A stretch of DNA of 64,000 nucleotides. It comes from Aliarcobacter thereius LMG 24486. GTDB lineage: Bacteria > Campylobacterota > Campylobacteria > Campylobacterales > Arcobacteraceae. How positions within the stretch are numbered: the stretch's first letter is position 1; each line of letters starts with the position of its first letter. This document shows, one piece after another, positions 46,179-55,754 of this stretch. The position numbers and the translations under genes were made by a program. The notes beneath the pieces are model-generated. The model was not told the origin of the DNA, ran no database searches, and was given only the letters and a program-made list of their open reading frames with translations. The DNA lies in assembly GCF_004214815.1 (NCBI RefSeq), contig NZ_CP035926.1, positions 1,612,001-1,676,000 of the forward strand. Reading direction: 5' to 3'.

Positions 46179-47611
46179 ATGTTTCCTTTTTCAATCATAG
46201 TTTTAATATCTTCAATTATTGTTGTAATTGTTGGCATTGGACTATTTTTATCCATTTTAGAAACAACTTTCTGTCTTATTCCATCACAATTTATATAAGT
46301 TCCACTTTTCTCATAAAATGATGCTAAAGGAACAACAATATTTGAACTAGCAACTAACATACAGTTGTGTGTTAGAAGTGATATTGTTTTTTTACTTTCA
46401 AGTAATTCCAAATTGTTTTCAAAATAGCTATTATTTACAATAATTACAAGATCTGCTTTTTCTAAAGATTCTTTGAAAAACACTTCATCTTCATTTATAG
46501 ACAACTCTTTAAATGATGCTCTATTTGCACTTCTATCAGCTTTTTTCAACCAATCATCAGCAAAAGTTTCATCAATAGTATTTGGAGAATATCCACTTAA
46601 TTTTATATTTAATTTCTCACTTAAAGCTTTTGTATTTGCCATCTCTTCATAAGAAAGATTTGGATCTAAAAGCATAAGAATGTTTTGTTTTGTTGAAAGT
46701 TCTTTAAAGATATTAATAATAGCATTTGATATAGTTGTTTCACTTTTATTAATTAATGCAACTTCTAATCTGTTTTCTTGTTCTTTGCTATAAGAAATTC
46801 TTCCTTCATCACACATAAACCAACCATTTACAGATTTATTTGTTCTTGGTCTAAATCTATAAATAATATCATCTTTATATTTCTCTTTTCTATGATCAAC
46901 ATTTATATTACATGCTTTTGAACAACCATTACAAATAGCTTCAAAACTTTGTAAAAACCAAACTCTTTGTTTAAATCTAAAATCTTTACTCGTCAATGCT
47001 CCAACAGGACATAAATCAACAACATTCATTGCATATGGATTATCAAGTGGTTTTCCAGGAAATGTTCCAATAACTGAATGATCTGTTCTACTAATTACGC
47101 CTAATTCACCAGTTTTCGTAATATCTTTACAAAATCTTACACATCTTAAGCATAATACACATCTTTCCTGATCTAGCATTACATTTGAGCCTAAATCAAC
47201 TCTTTTATTTGCTAAGTTTTTATAGCTAGGATTCACTCTTGAAGCATAAAAACCTGATTCCATATAATAATCTTGTAATTTACACTCTCCAGCTTGATCA
47301 CATGTAGGACAATCTATTGGGTGATTAATAAGTTCTAGTTCTAAAATATCTTTTCGAACTTTCTCTATTTTTGCACCTTTTGTTTTTATTATCATACCAT
47401 CTTTAATTGGTGTATCACAGGCAATTTGAGGTCTTTTTTGACCTTCAATTTCAACCATACACATCCTACAATTTCCATCTTTTCCCAACGCCTGATGATA
47501 ACAAAAGTGAGGGATATGGATTTTTTCATCCAATAATTTATCAATTAACAAGCTACCTTTTGTAGCTTGAAATTGAATACCATTAATTGTTATACTAACT
47601 TGTTCAGCCAT
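46175..47611 (-). CDS. nuoG: NADH-quinone oxidoreductase subunit G, short form
   Basis: NuoG carries the 2Fe-2S (CRMCMVEIEG, about 47-56), His-Cys 4Fe-4S (HPIDCPTCDQAGEC) and further 4Fe-4S clusters (CVLCLRCVRFC, and CNGCSKACNINV near 227-238). At 478 residues it is much shorter than E. coli NuoG (about 900). The molybdopterin-oxidoreductase-like region is cut down to a poorly conserved segment of about 220 residues. All cluster ligands expected for electron flow seem present. It starts 20 bases after gltA, with AAGGGG upstream of the ATG. Confidence 0.92.
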   Translation of the reverse strand: MAEQVSITINGIQFQATKGSLLIDKLLDEKIHIPHFCYHQALGKDGNCRMCMVEIEGQKRPQIACDTPIKDGMIIKTKGAKIEKVRKDILELELINHPIDCPTCDQAGECKLQDYYMESGFYASRVNPSYKNLANKRVDLGSNVMLDQERCVLCLRCVRFCKDITKTGELGVISRTDHSVIGTFPGKPLDNPYAMNVVDLCPVGALTSKDFRFKQRVWFLQSFEAICNGCSKACNINVDHRKEKYKDDIIYRFRPRTNKSVNGWFMCDEGRISYSKEQENRLEVALINKSETTISNAIINIFKELSTKQNILMLLDPNLSYEEMANTKALSEKLNIKLSGYSPNTIDETFADDWLKKADRSANRASFKELSINEDEVFFKESLEKADLVIIVNNSYFENNLELLESKKTISLLTHNCMLVASSNIVVPLASFYEKSGTYINCDGIRQKVVSKMDKNSPMPTITTIIEDIKTMIEKGNI

Positions 47612-47631
47612 AAATTCATATCCCCTTATTA

Positions 47632-48918
47632 TTATTTACCAGTATATAATTGTCTTGGTCTTGCTATTTTATGTTTTGGATCTCTTCTTAATTCAGCCCA
47701 TTGAGCAATCCAACCTGGAGTTCTTCCAATAACAAAAATAGGTGTAAACATCTCTACTGGAATTTTAAGAGCTGTTAAAATAACTCCTGAATAGAAATCA
47801 ATATTTGGATAAAGTCCTCTATCTTGGAAATAGCTATCACTTAATGCTACTCTTTCAACTTCTGTTGCAATATCAATTAATTTTGAATCAAGATTTAACT
47901 TATCTCTTAATTGAGCTTGTAAATCTCTTAGTGTTTCAGCTCTAGGATCTCTATTTTTATAAACTCTGTGTCCGAATCCCATTAATCTAAAAGGATCATT
48001 TTTATCTTTTGCTTTTGCTATAAAGCTTGGAACATTTTTAACATCACCTATCATTCTTAATTGATCCATAACTTTTTCATTTGCCCCACCATGAGCTGCT
48101 CCCCAAAGTGCAGAAATTCCAGATGCAATTGCTACATATGGGTGAGCTTCTGTTGAACCAACATTTCTTACAGTTGTAGTAGAAGCATTTTGTTCATGAT
48201 CAGCATGTAGTGTTAAAATTGCATCAAGAGCATCAACTTCAATTTGTGTAATCTCTTGATTTTTACCATTTCCTATATATTTCATTTTTCCACCTGGATA
48301 TGCTCTTAACATATATAGGAAGTTTTCTGTGAAATATCTATTTACATCTGGATAAATTAGTGGTGTACCAATTGAGTTTCTGTAAGCCATTGCTGCAATT
48401 GTTGGCATTTTTGCCATAATTCTATTTTGCATTGTTTTATATTCATCTTCATCTTCTAAATGTAAATGGTCTTTATAAAATGCTGATAATGCCATTGTTG
48501 AAGCTGCCATTGTTGCCATTGGATGTGCTCTATCTGGTAAAGCATCGAATAATCTAATAATACCTTCATCAACAAATGATCTATGTCTAATCTCTAAATC
48601 TAAATTTTTTGATTCAGTTTCTGTTGGTAATCTTCCATTCATAAGTAGGTATGAAACATCTAAAAAAGAGTGTTTTCCAGCTAAATCAGCTATATCTATA
48701 CCTCTATATCTTAATTCAGAGTTTTCTCCATCAATAAATGTAATTTTCGATTCACAAGCAGCTGTTGAAGTATATCCAGGATCAAATGTAAACATTCCTG
48801 AATCTTTATAAAATGTTGAAATATCAACAACACTTGGTCCTCTTGTACCATCAATTATATTATATTCGTAGCTTTTACCATTTCTATTATCTGTTAAAGT
48901 CATTGTATTTTTTGCCAT
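47632..48918 (-). CDS. gltA: Citrate synthase, located inside the nuo operon
   Basis: GltA condenses acetyl-CoA with oxaloacetate to start the TCA cycle. The 428-residue protein is a type II enzyme with the active-site segments LHADHEQNAST (about 232-242), SALWGAAHGGANEKV and LMGFGHRVYKNRDPRA. The ribosome site AAGGAG precedes the ATG. It lies 13 bases after nuoF and 20 before nuoG on the same strand, so it is transcribed as part of nuo. Citrate synthase is not a complex I subunit; this position is unusual. Confidence 0.96.
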   Translation of the reverse strand: MAKNTMTLTDNRNGKSYEYNIIDGTRGPSVVDISTFYKDSGMFTFDPGYTSTAACESKITFIDGENSELRYRGIDIADLAGKHSFLDVSYLLMNGRLPTETESKNLDLEIRHRSFVDEGIIRLFDALPDRAHPMATMAASTMALSAFYKDHLHLEDEDEYKTMQNRIMAKMPTIAAMAYRNSIGTPLIYPDVNRYFTENFLYMLRAYPGGKMKYIGNGKNQEITQIEVDALDAILTLHADHEQNASTTTVRNVGSTEAHPYVAIASGISALWGAAHGGANEKVMDQLRMIGDVKNVPSFIAKAKDKNDPFRLMGFGHRVYKNRDPRAETLRDLQAQLRDKLNLDSKLIDIATEVERVALSDSYFQDRGLYPNIDFYSGVILTALKIPVEMFTPIFVIGRTPGWIAQWAELRRDPKHKIARPRQLYTGK

Positions 48919-48931
48919 ATTAATACTCCTT

Positions 48932-50188
48932 TTATTTATTATTTTTTATATAAGCGTCAAATTCGCTTCTAAATTTTTGAACTATACTTGCAATAATATC
49001 TTTAACCGCAGGTGCAAAAACACAAACCGTTTTTCCATTCATTGTTTCGCATACATCAAGTATTGTTTGTAGATCATTTGAAGTTCCACAACCTTCTAAG
49101 ATATCTTTAATTATCTTATCAATCCATCCACACCCTTCTCTACAAGGTGTACATTGTCCACAAGATTCGTGGTGGTAAAATTCAATGATGTTTTTGGCAA
49201 CATCAACCATACAAGCGTCTTCATCAATTACAATCATACCTCCTGTACCTAAAGTTGAACCTATATCCCACATTGATTCATAGTCCAAAACAGCTTTTTG
49301 TACTTCATCAGCTGTTAAAATAGGACATGATGTTCCACCTGGAATTATTGCTTTTAGTTTTTTACCATCAAGCATTCCTCCACCAAGAACATTTAAAAAA
49401 TCAATCATTTTATTTCCATATTCCATCTCATAAACACCTGGATTTTTAACTGGTCCTGAGATTGCAAAAAGCATAGTTCCTGGTGATTTTTCTGTACCAT
49501 ATTTTGTATAACCTTCTGCTCCATTTTCTACTATATTTGGAACTGAAGATATTGTTTCAACATTATTTACAGTTGCTGGATCTCCATAAAACCACTCACA
49601 CTCTTTTCCATGTGGTTTTAATCTTGGATGTCCTCTTTTACCTTCAAGTGATTCAATAAGTGCAGACTTCTCTCCACAAATATATGCACCTCCTCCTCTA
49701 TGAACAGTGATATCAACTTTAAAATCATATTTATCCATGATTTTATCACCAATTATTTTTGCTTTATATGCTTCTTGTATTGCTTCATTTAATCTATCTA
49801 TAAAGAATTTATATTCACCTCTTATATAAATATAAGCATGATTTGCTTGTATAGCCCAACAAGAACAGATAATTCCTTCTATTAAAAGATGTGGATCATA
49901 TTGAAATATTTGCCTATCTTTAAAAGTTCCTGGTTCACTTTCATCACCATTTACTATTAAAAATCTTGCTCTTTCATCAACAGCTGGCATAAGTTCCCAT
50001 TTTGGTCCACAAGCTGCTCCTCCACCACCTTTTCCTCTAAGTCCCGATGCAGTAACTTCAGCAGTAACTTCTTCAGGTTTCATAGTAAAAAGTTTATCTA
50101 TTGATGAGTATCTTCCATTTGCAAGAGCAACTTCTAATTTATGAGAATTTGGAATTTCAAAATTTTTACTTACTATTCTAGTTACCAT
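48932..50188 (-). CDS. nuoF: NADH-quinone oxidoreductase subunit F
   Basis: NuoF binds FMN and NADH and holds the first 4Fe-4S cluster of complex I. The cluster motif CGQCTPCREGC (near residue 342) and NGDESEPGTFKDR (about 79-91) are clear. The glycine-rich FMN/NADH loop reads GLRGKGGGGAACGPKW (49-64), where most NuoF have AGF(P/S)TG in the middle. ATG at 50188 (418 residues) is preferred to an in-frame ATG at 50215, because GGAG lies 7 bases upstream and the conserved part begins later; it overlaps nuoE by 11 bases. Many Campylobacterota lack NuoE and NuoF. Confidence 0.92.
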   Translation of the reverse strand: MVTRIVSKNFEIPNSHKLEVALANGRYSSIDKLFTMKPEEVTAEVTASGLRGKGGGGAACGPKWELMPAVDERARFLIVNGDESEPGTFKDRQIFQYDPHLLIEGIICSCWAIQANHAYIYIRGEYKFFIDRLNEAIQEAYKAKIIGDKIMDKYDFKVDITVHRGGGAYICGEKSALIESLEGKRGHPRLKPHGKECEWFYGDPATVNNVETISSVPNIVENGAEGYTKYGTEKSPGTMLFAISGPVKNPGVYEMEYGNKMIDFLNVLGGGMLDGKKLKAIIPGGTSCPILTADEVQKAVLDYESMWDIGSTLGTGGMIVIDEDACMVDVAKNIIEFYHHESCGQCTPCREGCGWIDKIIKDILEGCGTSNDLQTILDVCETMNGKTVCVFAPAVKDIIASIVQKFRSEFDAYIKNNK

Positions 50189-50663
50189 TTTTACACTCCC
50201 AAATAATTTTTTCAAGCTTATCTTTATTTAATTTTCCATGATAAACATTATTTAAAGCTATCATAGGAGCATCTCCACATGCACCTTGGCACTCTACTTC
50301 ACTAAAAGTAAACATTCCATCTTTACTCGTTTGCCCTGGTTCTAACCCTAAAGTATCTTTTATAAATGCTTTAAGCTCTCTTGCTCCCATAAGCATACAT
50401 GAAACTGTTTTACATAGTTCAATATGATATTTACCTTTTGGTTGAAGATTAAACATAGTATAAAAAGTAGCTACCTCATAAACTTGCATAGGGCTTTTTT
50501 CTACCTTTTGTGCTACATAAACCATAGCTTCTGGACTTACCCAACCTTCTTGTTCTTGAACAAGCCATAAAGCAGGTAACATACAAGAGTCAATTTTAGG
50601 ATATCTTGAAGCATACTCTTGAAACTTTGCTTCATTTTCTGGTGTATATTTAAAACTACTCAT
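50178..50663 (-). CDS. nuoE: NADH-quinone oxidoreductase subunit E
   Basis: NuoE binds a 2Fe-2S cluster and works with NuoF in the NADH dehydrogenase head. The 161-residue protein has CKTVSC (Cx4C, about 85-90) and CQGAC (Cx3C, about 126-130), the four ligands, and a helical N-terminal part with MLPALWLVQEQEGWVS. It overlaps nuoCD by one base and nuoF by 11. Confidence 0.95.
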   Translation of the reverse strand: MSSFKYTPENEAKFQEYASRYPKIDSCMLPALWLVQEQEGWVSPEAMVYVAQKVEKSPMQVYEVATFYTMFNLQPKGKYHIELCKTVSCMLMGARELKAFIKDTLGLEPGQTSKDGMFTFSEVECQGACGDAPMIALNNVYHGKLNKDKLEKIIWECKNGN

Positions 50664-52297
50664 TATCTATCAAACTCCCCAGCAATAAAATTCATACTAG
50701 CCATTGTAATAACAGCATCAGCGAGCATTGTATTTTCTACAATTTTTGAGTAAGAAGCTAAAGAGTAAAAACATGGTGGTCTACATTTTACTTTGTATGG
50801 TCTTCCACTTCCATCACTTACAATAAAGAATCCTAATTCACCATTAGCTGCTTCTGAATAACTATAATACTCACCTTTTGGAACAAGAATTCCCTCAAAT
50901 GTTAATTTGAATTGATTCATTAAACCTTCAATATTCCCATAAACATCTTTCTTAAGTGGTAACATTGCATTTGGTGCATAAATATTAATAGCTCCATCTG
51001 GAAGGTTTTTCATAGCTTGTCTAATAATTCTGATTGATTGATGCATCTCTTCAAATCTACACATCATTCTGTCATAAACATCTCCATGACTTCCTACAAC
51101 TACATCAAATTCATAATTGTCATAACCATAATATGGTTTATCTTTTCTTAGATCTTGTGCAACACCACTTGCTCTTAAGTTTGGTCCTGTAATACCATTT
51201 GCTATTGCAAAATCAGCTTTTATAATTCCAACATCTTGTGTTCTATCTAAAAAAAGTTTATTGTGTGCAATCAAAGAAAGAGCATCTGAAACACCTTTTT
51301 CAACAGATTTCAAAACATACTCTAAATCTTTATCAAATCCATCATACAAATCAAACTCTAATCCACCAATTCTTGTATAAGAGTTTGTAAGTCTAGCTCC
51401 TGTTAATTTTGATAATAATTCATAAGCATCATCTCTTGGAGTAAATAAGTACCAAAGATTTGTAAGTCCACCCATATCAACCATATTTGCAGCATTACAT
51501 ACAAGGTGATCAATTATCCTACTTAATTCTCCAAGAATTACTCTAATAGCTTTTGTTCTTGAAGTTATCTCTATATTTAACATCTCTTCAATTGCTTTTG
51601 ACCAACCAATATTATTTAAAATAGCACTACAATAATTTAATCTATCAGTATATGGAATAACTTGTGAATAAGTATGGTGTTCACAGGCTTTTTCAAAACC
51701 TCTATGCAAATAACCAATTTCAGTAACACAGGCACTAATAGTTTCACCTTCCATAGCCATGAAGTTTCTAATAGTTCCATGAGTTGCTGGATGAGAAGGT
51801 CCAACATTTAAAAGCATTAAATCTTCAATCTCTTCTTCTTTATAGCCTTTAGATTTCAATAAAGGAAGCATCTCGTCCATCAAATCATCAGTTTGAGTAG
51901 AGATTTGTCCTTTTAAAATATTATAATCTTTTCTTAAAGGATGACCAACAAACTCTTGATGATTTAAAACTCTTTTTAAATTTGGATGATTTTTAAATTT
52001 TATTCCATATTGATCAAAAGTCTCTCTTTCTCCCCAATTTGCAGATGCAAAAACATCATGTAAAGAGTCTACTTCTAAGCTATTATCATCTACAAAAGCT
52101 TTTACTGTAATCTCTTTTTTGAAATCACTACTTCTTAAAATATAAATAATAGCAAATCTACTGTCAGTTAGATCAGGAAATTTAAGATAATCAACGGCTG
52201 TAACATCTAAAAGAATTGTATAATCTTCTTTATTTTTAAGATCTAGAATTGTTGTTCTTATATCTTTTGCTTCAATTAACATATCACACTTAAGCAT
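50663..52297 (-). CDS. nuoCD: NADH-quinone oxidoreductase fused subunit C/D
   Basis: The 544-residue protein joins NuoC (about residues 1-145, with [15 protein letters not shown] and HPLRKDY) to NuoD (about 160-544, with [33 protein letters not shown] and PTGEYYSY-like KGEYYSYS). NuoD forms the quinone pocket near cluster N2. Fusion is known from E. coli, while C. jejuni and H. pylori have separate genes. AAGGA lies 7 bases before the ATG at 52297, inside the nuoB end (8-base overlap). Confidence 0.95.
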   Translation of the reverse strand: MLKCDMLIEAKDIRTTILDLKNKEDYTILLDVTAVDYLKFPDLTDSRFAIIYILRSSDFKKEITVKAFVDDNSLEVDSLHDVFASANWGERETFDQYGIKFKNHPNLKRVLNHQEFVGHPLRKDYNILKGQISTQTDDLMDEMLPLLKSKGYKEEEIEDLMLLNVGPSHPATHGTIRNFMAMEGETISACVTEIGYLHRGFEKACEHHTYSQVIPYTDRLNYCSAILNNIGWSKAIEEMLNIEITSRTKAIRVILGELSRIIDHLVCNAANMVDMGGLTNLWYLFTPRDDAYELLSKLTGARLTNSYTRIGGLEFDLYDGFDKDLEYVLKSVEKGVSDALSLIAHNKLFLDRTQDVGIIKADFAIANGITGPNLRASGVAQDLRKDKPYYGYDNYEFDVVVGSHGDVYDRMMCRFEEMHQSIRIIRQAMKNLPDGAINIYAPNAMLPLKKDVYGNIEGLMNQFKLTFEGILVPKGEYYSYSEAANGELGFFIVSDGSGRPYKVKCRPPCFYSLASYSKIVENTMLADAVITMASMNFIAGEFDR

Positions 52298-52805
52298 CTA
52301 AGAATCCTTTATAATCTTTTACTCTATCTTTTATAATAGACTCATCTTTTACTTTATCTTGAATTCTCATAATAGCATCAAGTACCGCTTCAGGTCTTGG
52401 TGGACAACCAGCAATATATTCATCAACAGGAATAATTTCATCTATTCCTTGAACTGTTGCATAGTTATCATAAAAACCACCACTTGAAGCACATGCACCC
52501 ATAGCAATAACCCATTTAGGTTCACACATTTGCTCATATATTTTTTTTAAAATTGGAGCTTGTTTATAAGATATTGTTCCAGCAACAATTAGCAAATCTG
52601 ATTGTCTAGGAGAGAATCTAATAACCTCAGCACCAAATCTTGAAACATCATATTTTCCAGCTGCAACTGCCATAAATTCAATTCCACAACAGGCTGTTCC
52701 AAATGCCATAGGCCATAATGAATATGACCTTCCCCAATTAATTGCCGTATCTAATTTTGTAGTTAGGATACTATCACCTAAACTTGATTCAACTCCTAAT
52801 CCCAT
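52290..52805 (-). CDS. nuoB: NADH-quinone oxidoreductase subunit B
   Basis: NuoB holds cluster N2, which passes electrons to quinone. The 171-residue protein has the adjacent cysteines in ACCGIEFMA (about 37-45), [13 protein letters not shown] (about 101-113) and GCPPRPEA (about 133-140). It overlaps nuoA by 10 bases and nuoCD by 8. Confidence 0.96.
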   Translation of the reverse strand: MGLGVESSLGDSILTTKLDTAINWGRSYSLWPMAFGTACCGIEFMAVAAGKYDVSRFGAEVIRFSPRQSDLLIVAGTISYKQAPILKKIYEQMCEPKWVIAMGACASSGGFYDNYATVQGIDEIIPVDEYIAGCPPRPEAVLDAIMRIQDKVKDESIIKDRVKDYKGFLDA

Positions 52806-53158
52806 GATAAAGCCTTTTTCTTATAGATATAAATTAAACCAATAAAAAGTAATCCCATAAAAATAAACATTTTTATTAATCCTGCATAACCTAATTCTAC
52901 AACATTCACTGCCCAAGGAAACATAAATATTACCTCAACATCAAAAAGTAAAAATGATATAGCAACTAGATAGAATTTTATAGAAAACCTTATATTTGCA
53001 GTTCCAACTGGGTTTGTAATCCCACTTTCATAAACATTATTTTTAATAGCTGAATTTTTATTTTGAGGTCCAATAAACTTCGTAAGTAGAAAAACCCCCG
53101 CTAGGATAAACCCTATCGCAACAAAAATCACAGAAGCTAAGACTATTTCAGCTGACAT
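52796..53158 (-). CDS. nuoA: NADH-quinone oxidoreductase subunit A
   Basis: NuoA is a three-helix membrane subunit of 120 residues. [21 protein letters not shown] (about 44-64, the loop gating the quinone site) and [14 protein letters not shown] (about 71-84) are conserved. It is the first gene of the nuo operon, with AGGAAAGAAG before the ATG and a possible -10 at 53195-53200. Confidence 0.95.
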   Translation of the reverse strand: MSAEIVLASVIFVAIGFILAGVFLLTKFIGPQNKNSAIKNNVYESGITNPVGTANIRFSIKFYLVAISFLLFDVEVIFMFPWAVNVVELGYAGLIKMFIFMGLLFIGLIYIYKKKALSWD

Positions 53159-53194
53159 CTTCTTTCCTAGTTTTAAAAATTTAAATTAGTTTTG

Positions 53195-53200
53195 ATTGTA
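53195..53200 (-). promoter_or_regulatory. Possible -10 box of the nuo operon
   Basis: The minus strand reads TACAAT, 37 bases before the nuoA ATG. Other AT-rich matches exist in the region, so this is tentative. Confidence 0.3.
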
Positions 53201-53385
53201 CACAAATTTTTAAAACTAAACAAATTTTTAGATAAGTTTTATAAAAAAATAAATAATAGTGTGTAATTTGGTATATTTTTTATATATTTTTACAATTACT
53301 TTCATTCATAAATTCCATATCTATGGACTTCTACAAATTAGTGTGAAGATATGTAATACTATTTTTCTTTGCTACAAAAAGAAAC

Positions 53386-53401
53386 ACTAATATTTATTAG
53401 T
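53386..53401. promoter_or_regulatory. Inverted repeat upstream of the UbiD-family gene
   Basis: ACTAATA (53386-53392) and TATTAGT (53395-53401) are perfect inverted copies two bases apart. They lie 24 bases upstream of the -10 box, near the -35 position, where a regulator could bind. It may be chance in such AT-rich DNA. Confidence 0.25.
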
Positions 53402-53424
53402 TATATTAAAAGAGGATTAAACTA

Positions 53425-53430
53425 TATAAT
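53425..53430 (+). promoter_or_regulatory. -10 box of the UbiD-family gene
   Basis: TATAAT lies 36 bases before the ATG; no -35 consensus is present. Confidence 0.45.
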
Positions 53431-53466
53431 GATAAAGTAAAAAATTACATTAAATTTGAGGTAAAA

Positions 53467-55281
53467 ATGCGAAAAGCAATAGAACTATTAAAAAAAAATA
53501 ATCTTCTAAAAATTATTGATGAAGAGCTTGATATAAATCTTGAAATTCCACATATATCATATGTTGAAGTTAAAAAACCTGATTCAAAAGCAATACTATT
53601 TACAAATCCAATAGATAAAAAAAGTGGTATAAAGTATGATGCTCCTGTTTTAATGAATGTATTTTGTAATGAAAAAGCCGTAAAACTATTTATAGGTGAT
53701 GGAGATAAAATAGCAGACGAAATTGAATCTTTATTAAAATTAAAACCACCTGTAACTTTTAGTGAAAAAATATCTACATTTTCAAAACTTTTCTCTCTAA
53801 AAAATACTATACCTAAAAAATTAAAAGGCAAAGGTGCTTGTCAAGAGATTGTTAAACTTGGTAAAGAAGCAAAACTATCTGATCTTCCTGTTATTACAAC
53901 TTGGGAGCTTGATGGTGGACCATTTATTACAATGGGACAAGTATATACACAAAGTTTAAACGGTGAACTAAAAAATGTTGGAATGTATAGACTTCAAGTT
54001 TATGATGATAATACTTTAGGAATGCACTGGCAAATTCATAAAGATAGTAATCACTTTTTTCATGAATATAAAAAAGCTGGTAAAAAAATGCCTATTTCTA
54101 TTGGAATTGGTGGAGATCCAATGTATATTTGGTGTGGACAAGCTCCATTACCAATAGGTGTATTTGAACTAATGCTTTATGGATTTGTGAAGAATAAACC
54201 TGCACAACTTGTAAAATCTATCACAAATGATATTTGGATTCCACAAGATAATGATTATGTAATTGAAGGTTTTGTTGATCCTTCAAAACTAAGAATAGAA
54301 GGTCCTTTTGGAGATCATACAGGATATTATACTTTAGATGAAGAGTTTCCTTTTATGGAAGTTACTGCAATTACAAGTAAAAAAGATCCTGTATTCTTAG
54401 CAACTGTTGTAGGAAAGCCTCCTTTAGAAGATAAATATATGGGATATGCAACAGAGAGAATTTTTTTACCTCTTTTAAGAACAACTGCTCCTGATTTAAT
54501 AGATTATTATATGCCTGAAAATGGTGTTTATCATAATCTAATTTTGGCAAAGATAGATGCTTTTTATCCAGGACATGCAACTCAAATGATGCATGCATTT
54601 TGGGGAGTTGGACAAATGAGTTTTGTAAAACATGCTATTTTTGTAAACTCTGATGCTCCAAAACTAACTTCTCATGATGAAATTACAAAATATATTTTAA
54701 ATAGAATAAACATTGAAGATATTTTAGTTTCAAGAGGAGTTATAGATCATCTTGATCATACTGCTCCAAAATTTGCAATTGGAGGTAAGCTTGGACTTGA
54801 TTGTACGGGAGAAGAGATAAAAGAGAGTGGAATTACACTTTTAAGTGATAATGAACTTTTATCTCAAATGCAAAATATAACAAGTGATATAAAAAACCTA
54901 AAACAATATTACACTGATACGAAAAATCCAATTTGTGTTATTAGCGTAGAAAAAACAAGAAGTCAAAAACATATTTTCAAAGAGTTAAAACCATTATATT
55001 CTCATATTAAGATTTTAGTGATTGTTGATGAAAAAGCAAATGATTTAGAAAATACTTATATGTTAATCTGGAGAGTTACAAATAATATTGACTCAAATAG
55101 AGATTTATATATTGATGGAAATACTCTTTGTCTTGATGGAACAAATAAAAATAGCTTTGATAATTTCCAAAGAAGATGGCCAGCAGATGTTGATTGTACA
55201 AAAAGTGTAATTGACTCTTTAAGAGAAAGAAATCTTATTGATGTTGATGATGAATTTATAAGAAAGTACCAGTTATATTAA
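53467..55281 (+). CDS. UbiD-family decarboxylase, probable menaquinone (futalosine) pathway
   Basis: The 604-residue protein is a UbiD-type decarboxylase, an enzyme class that uses prenylated FMN. The segments TWELDGGPFITMGQVY (about 137-152), GGDPMYIWCGQAPLP (about 216-230), EGPFGDHTGYY (about 279-289) and HATQMMHAFWGVGQ (about 373-386) fit the family. The longer form with extra C-terminal domain is the one found in organisms that make menaquinone by the futalosine route, as Campylobacterota do, and it probably acts late in that pathway. Menaquinone serves both the frd and nuo complexes encoded nearby. GAGG is 5 bases before the ATG. It converges on the yjjB-like gene with a 4-base overlap of ends. 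Confidence 0.85.
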   Translation: MRKAIELLKKNNLLKIIDEELDINLEIPHISYVEVKKPDSKAILFTNPIDKKSGIKYDAPVLMNVFCNEKAVKLFIGDGDKIADEIESLLKLKPPVTFSEKISTFSKLFSLKNTIPKKLKGKGACQEIVKLGKEAKLSDLPVITTWELDGGPFITMGQVYTQSLNGELKNVGMYRLQVYDDNTLGMHWQIHKDSNHFFHEYKKAGKKMPISIGIGGDPMYIWCGQAPLPIGVFELMLYGFVKNKPAQLVKSITNDIWIPQDNDYVIEGFVDPSKLRIEGPFGDHTGYYTLDEEFPFMEVTAITSKKDPVFLATVVGKPPLEDKYMGYATERIFLPLLRTTAPDLIDYYMPENGVYHNLILAKIDAFYPGHATQMMHAFWGVGQMSFVKHAIFVNSDAPKLTSHDEITKYILNRINIEDILVSRGVIDHLDHTAPKFAIGGKLGLDCTGEEIKESGITLLSDNELLSQMQNITSDIKNLKQYYTDTKNPICVISVEKTRSQKHIFKELKPLYSHIKILVIVDEKANDLENTYMLIWRVTNNIDSNRDLYIDGNTLCLDGTNKNSFDNFQRRWPADVDCTKSVIDSLRERNLIDVDDEFIRKYQLY

Positions 55282-55745
55282 ATAACTGGTCTATTTAATC
55301 TCAAAAAGTATAAAGATGGTAAAACCAGTCCAAAAGTGATAGCAAATAAAATAGCAATTGCTTTTAAACCATTATGAATAAAAAGCTCTATTAATTCTAC
55401 ACTCACACCATATCTATTCATATCTATTACATTTACCATTGCATTAAAAGCATATGTTCCAGGTAAAACTGGAATTATAGAAGCAACGGTATAAACAGGT
55501 CTTGGAATTTTATATTTTCTTGACCAATAAAGTGCGATAAGTCCTATTATTGAAGAAGCTACAAAGGTTGAAATCTCTATCCCAAAATCTAAGCTTAAAA
55601 ATATAGTTCTTAAATCATAAACAATTGCTCCACCAAAAGCACAATATTTTAAAGTATGTTTTGGAACATTAAAAACCATTGCAAAACCTAAAGAGGCACA
55701 AGCTGCAAAAACTCCTTCTATAACTATTTTTAAAATTAGCTCCAT
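55278..55745 (-). CDS. YjjB-like half of a split ThrE-family exporter
   Basis: The 155-residue protein has about five predicted helices and PRPVYTVASIIPVLPGTYAFNA (about 100-121), the signature of the C-terminal ThrE domain (DUF3815). Its length matches E. coli YjjB (157). With the YjjP-like protein encoded just upstream it would form one exporter. E. coli YjjPB has been reported to export succinate; ThrE exports threonine and serine. AAAGGA precedes the ATG, 9 bases after the partner's stop. Confidence 0.85.
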   Translation of the reverse strand: MELILKIVIEGVFAACASLGFAMVFNVPKHTLKYCAFGGAIVYDLRTIFLSLDFGIEISTFVASSIIGLIALYWSRKYKIPRPVYTVASIIPVLPGTYAFNAMVNVIDMNRYGVSVELIELFIHNGLKAIAILFAITFGLVLPSLYFLRLNRPVI

Positions 55746-55754
55746 CTTTATCCT

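Larger units (their letters stand above)
53159..53466. other. Intergenic region between nuoA and the UbiD-family gene
   Basis: This 308-base AT-rich stretch separates divergent genes and has no plausible reading frame. It holds a minus-strand TACAAT (53195-53200), a plus-strand TATAAT (53425-53430), a 16-base inverted repeat (53386-53401) and the GAGG ribosome site of the UbiD-family gene. I see nothing else of note. Confidence 0.6.
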
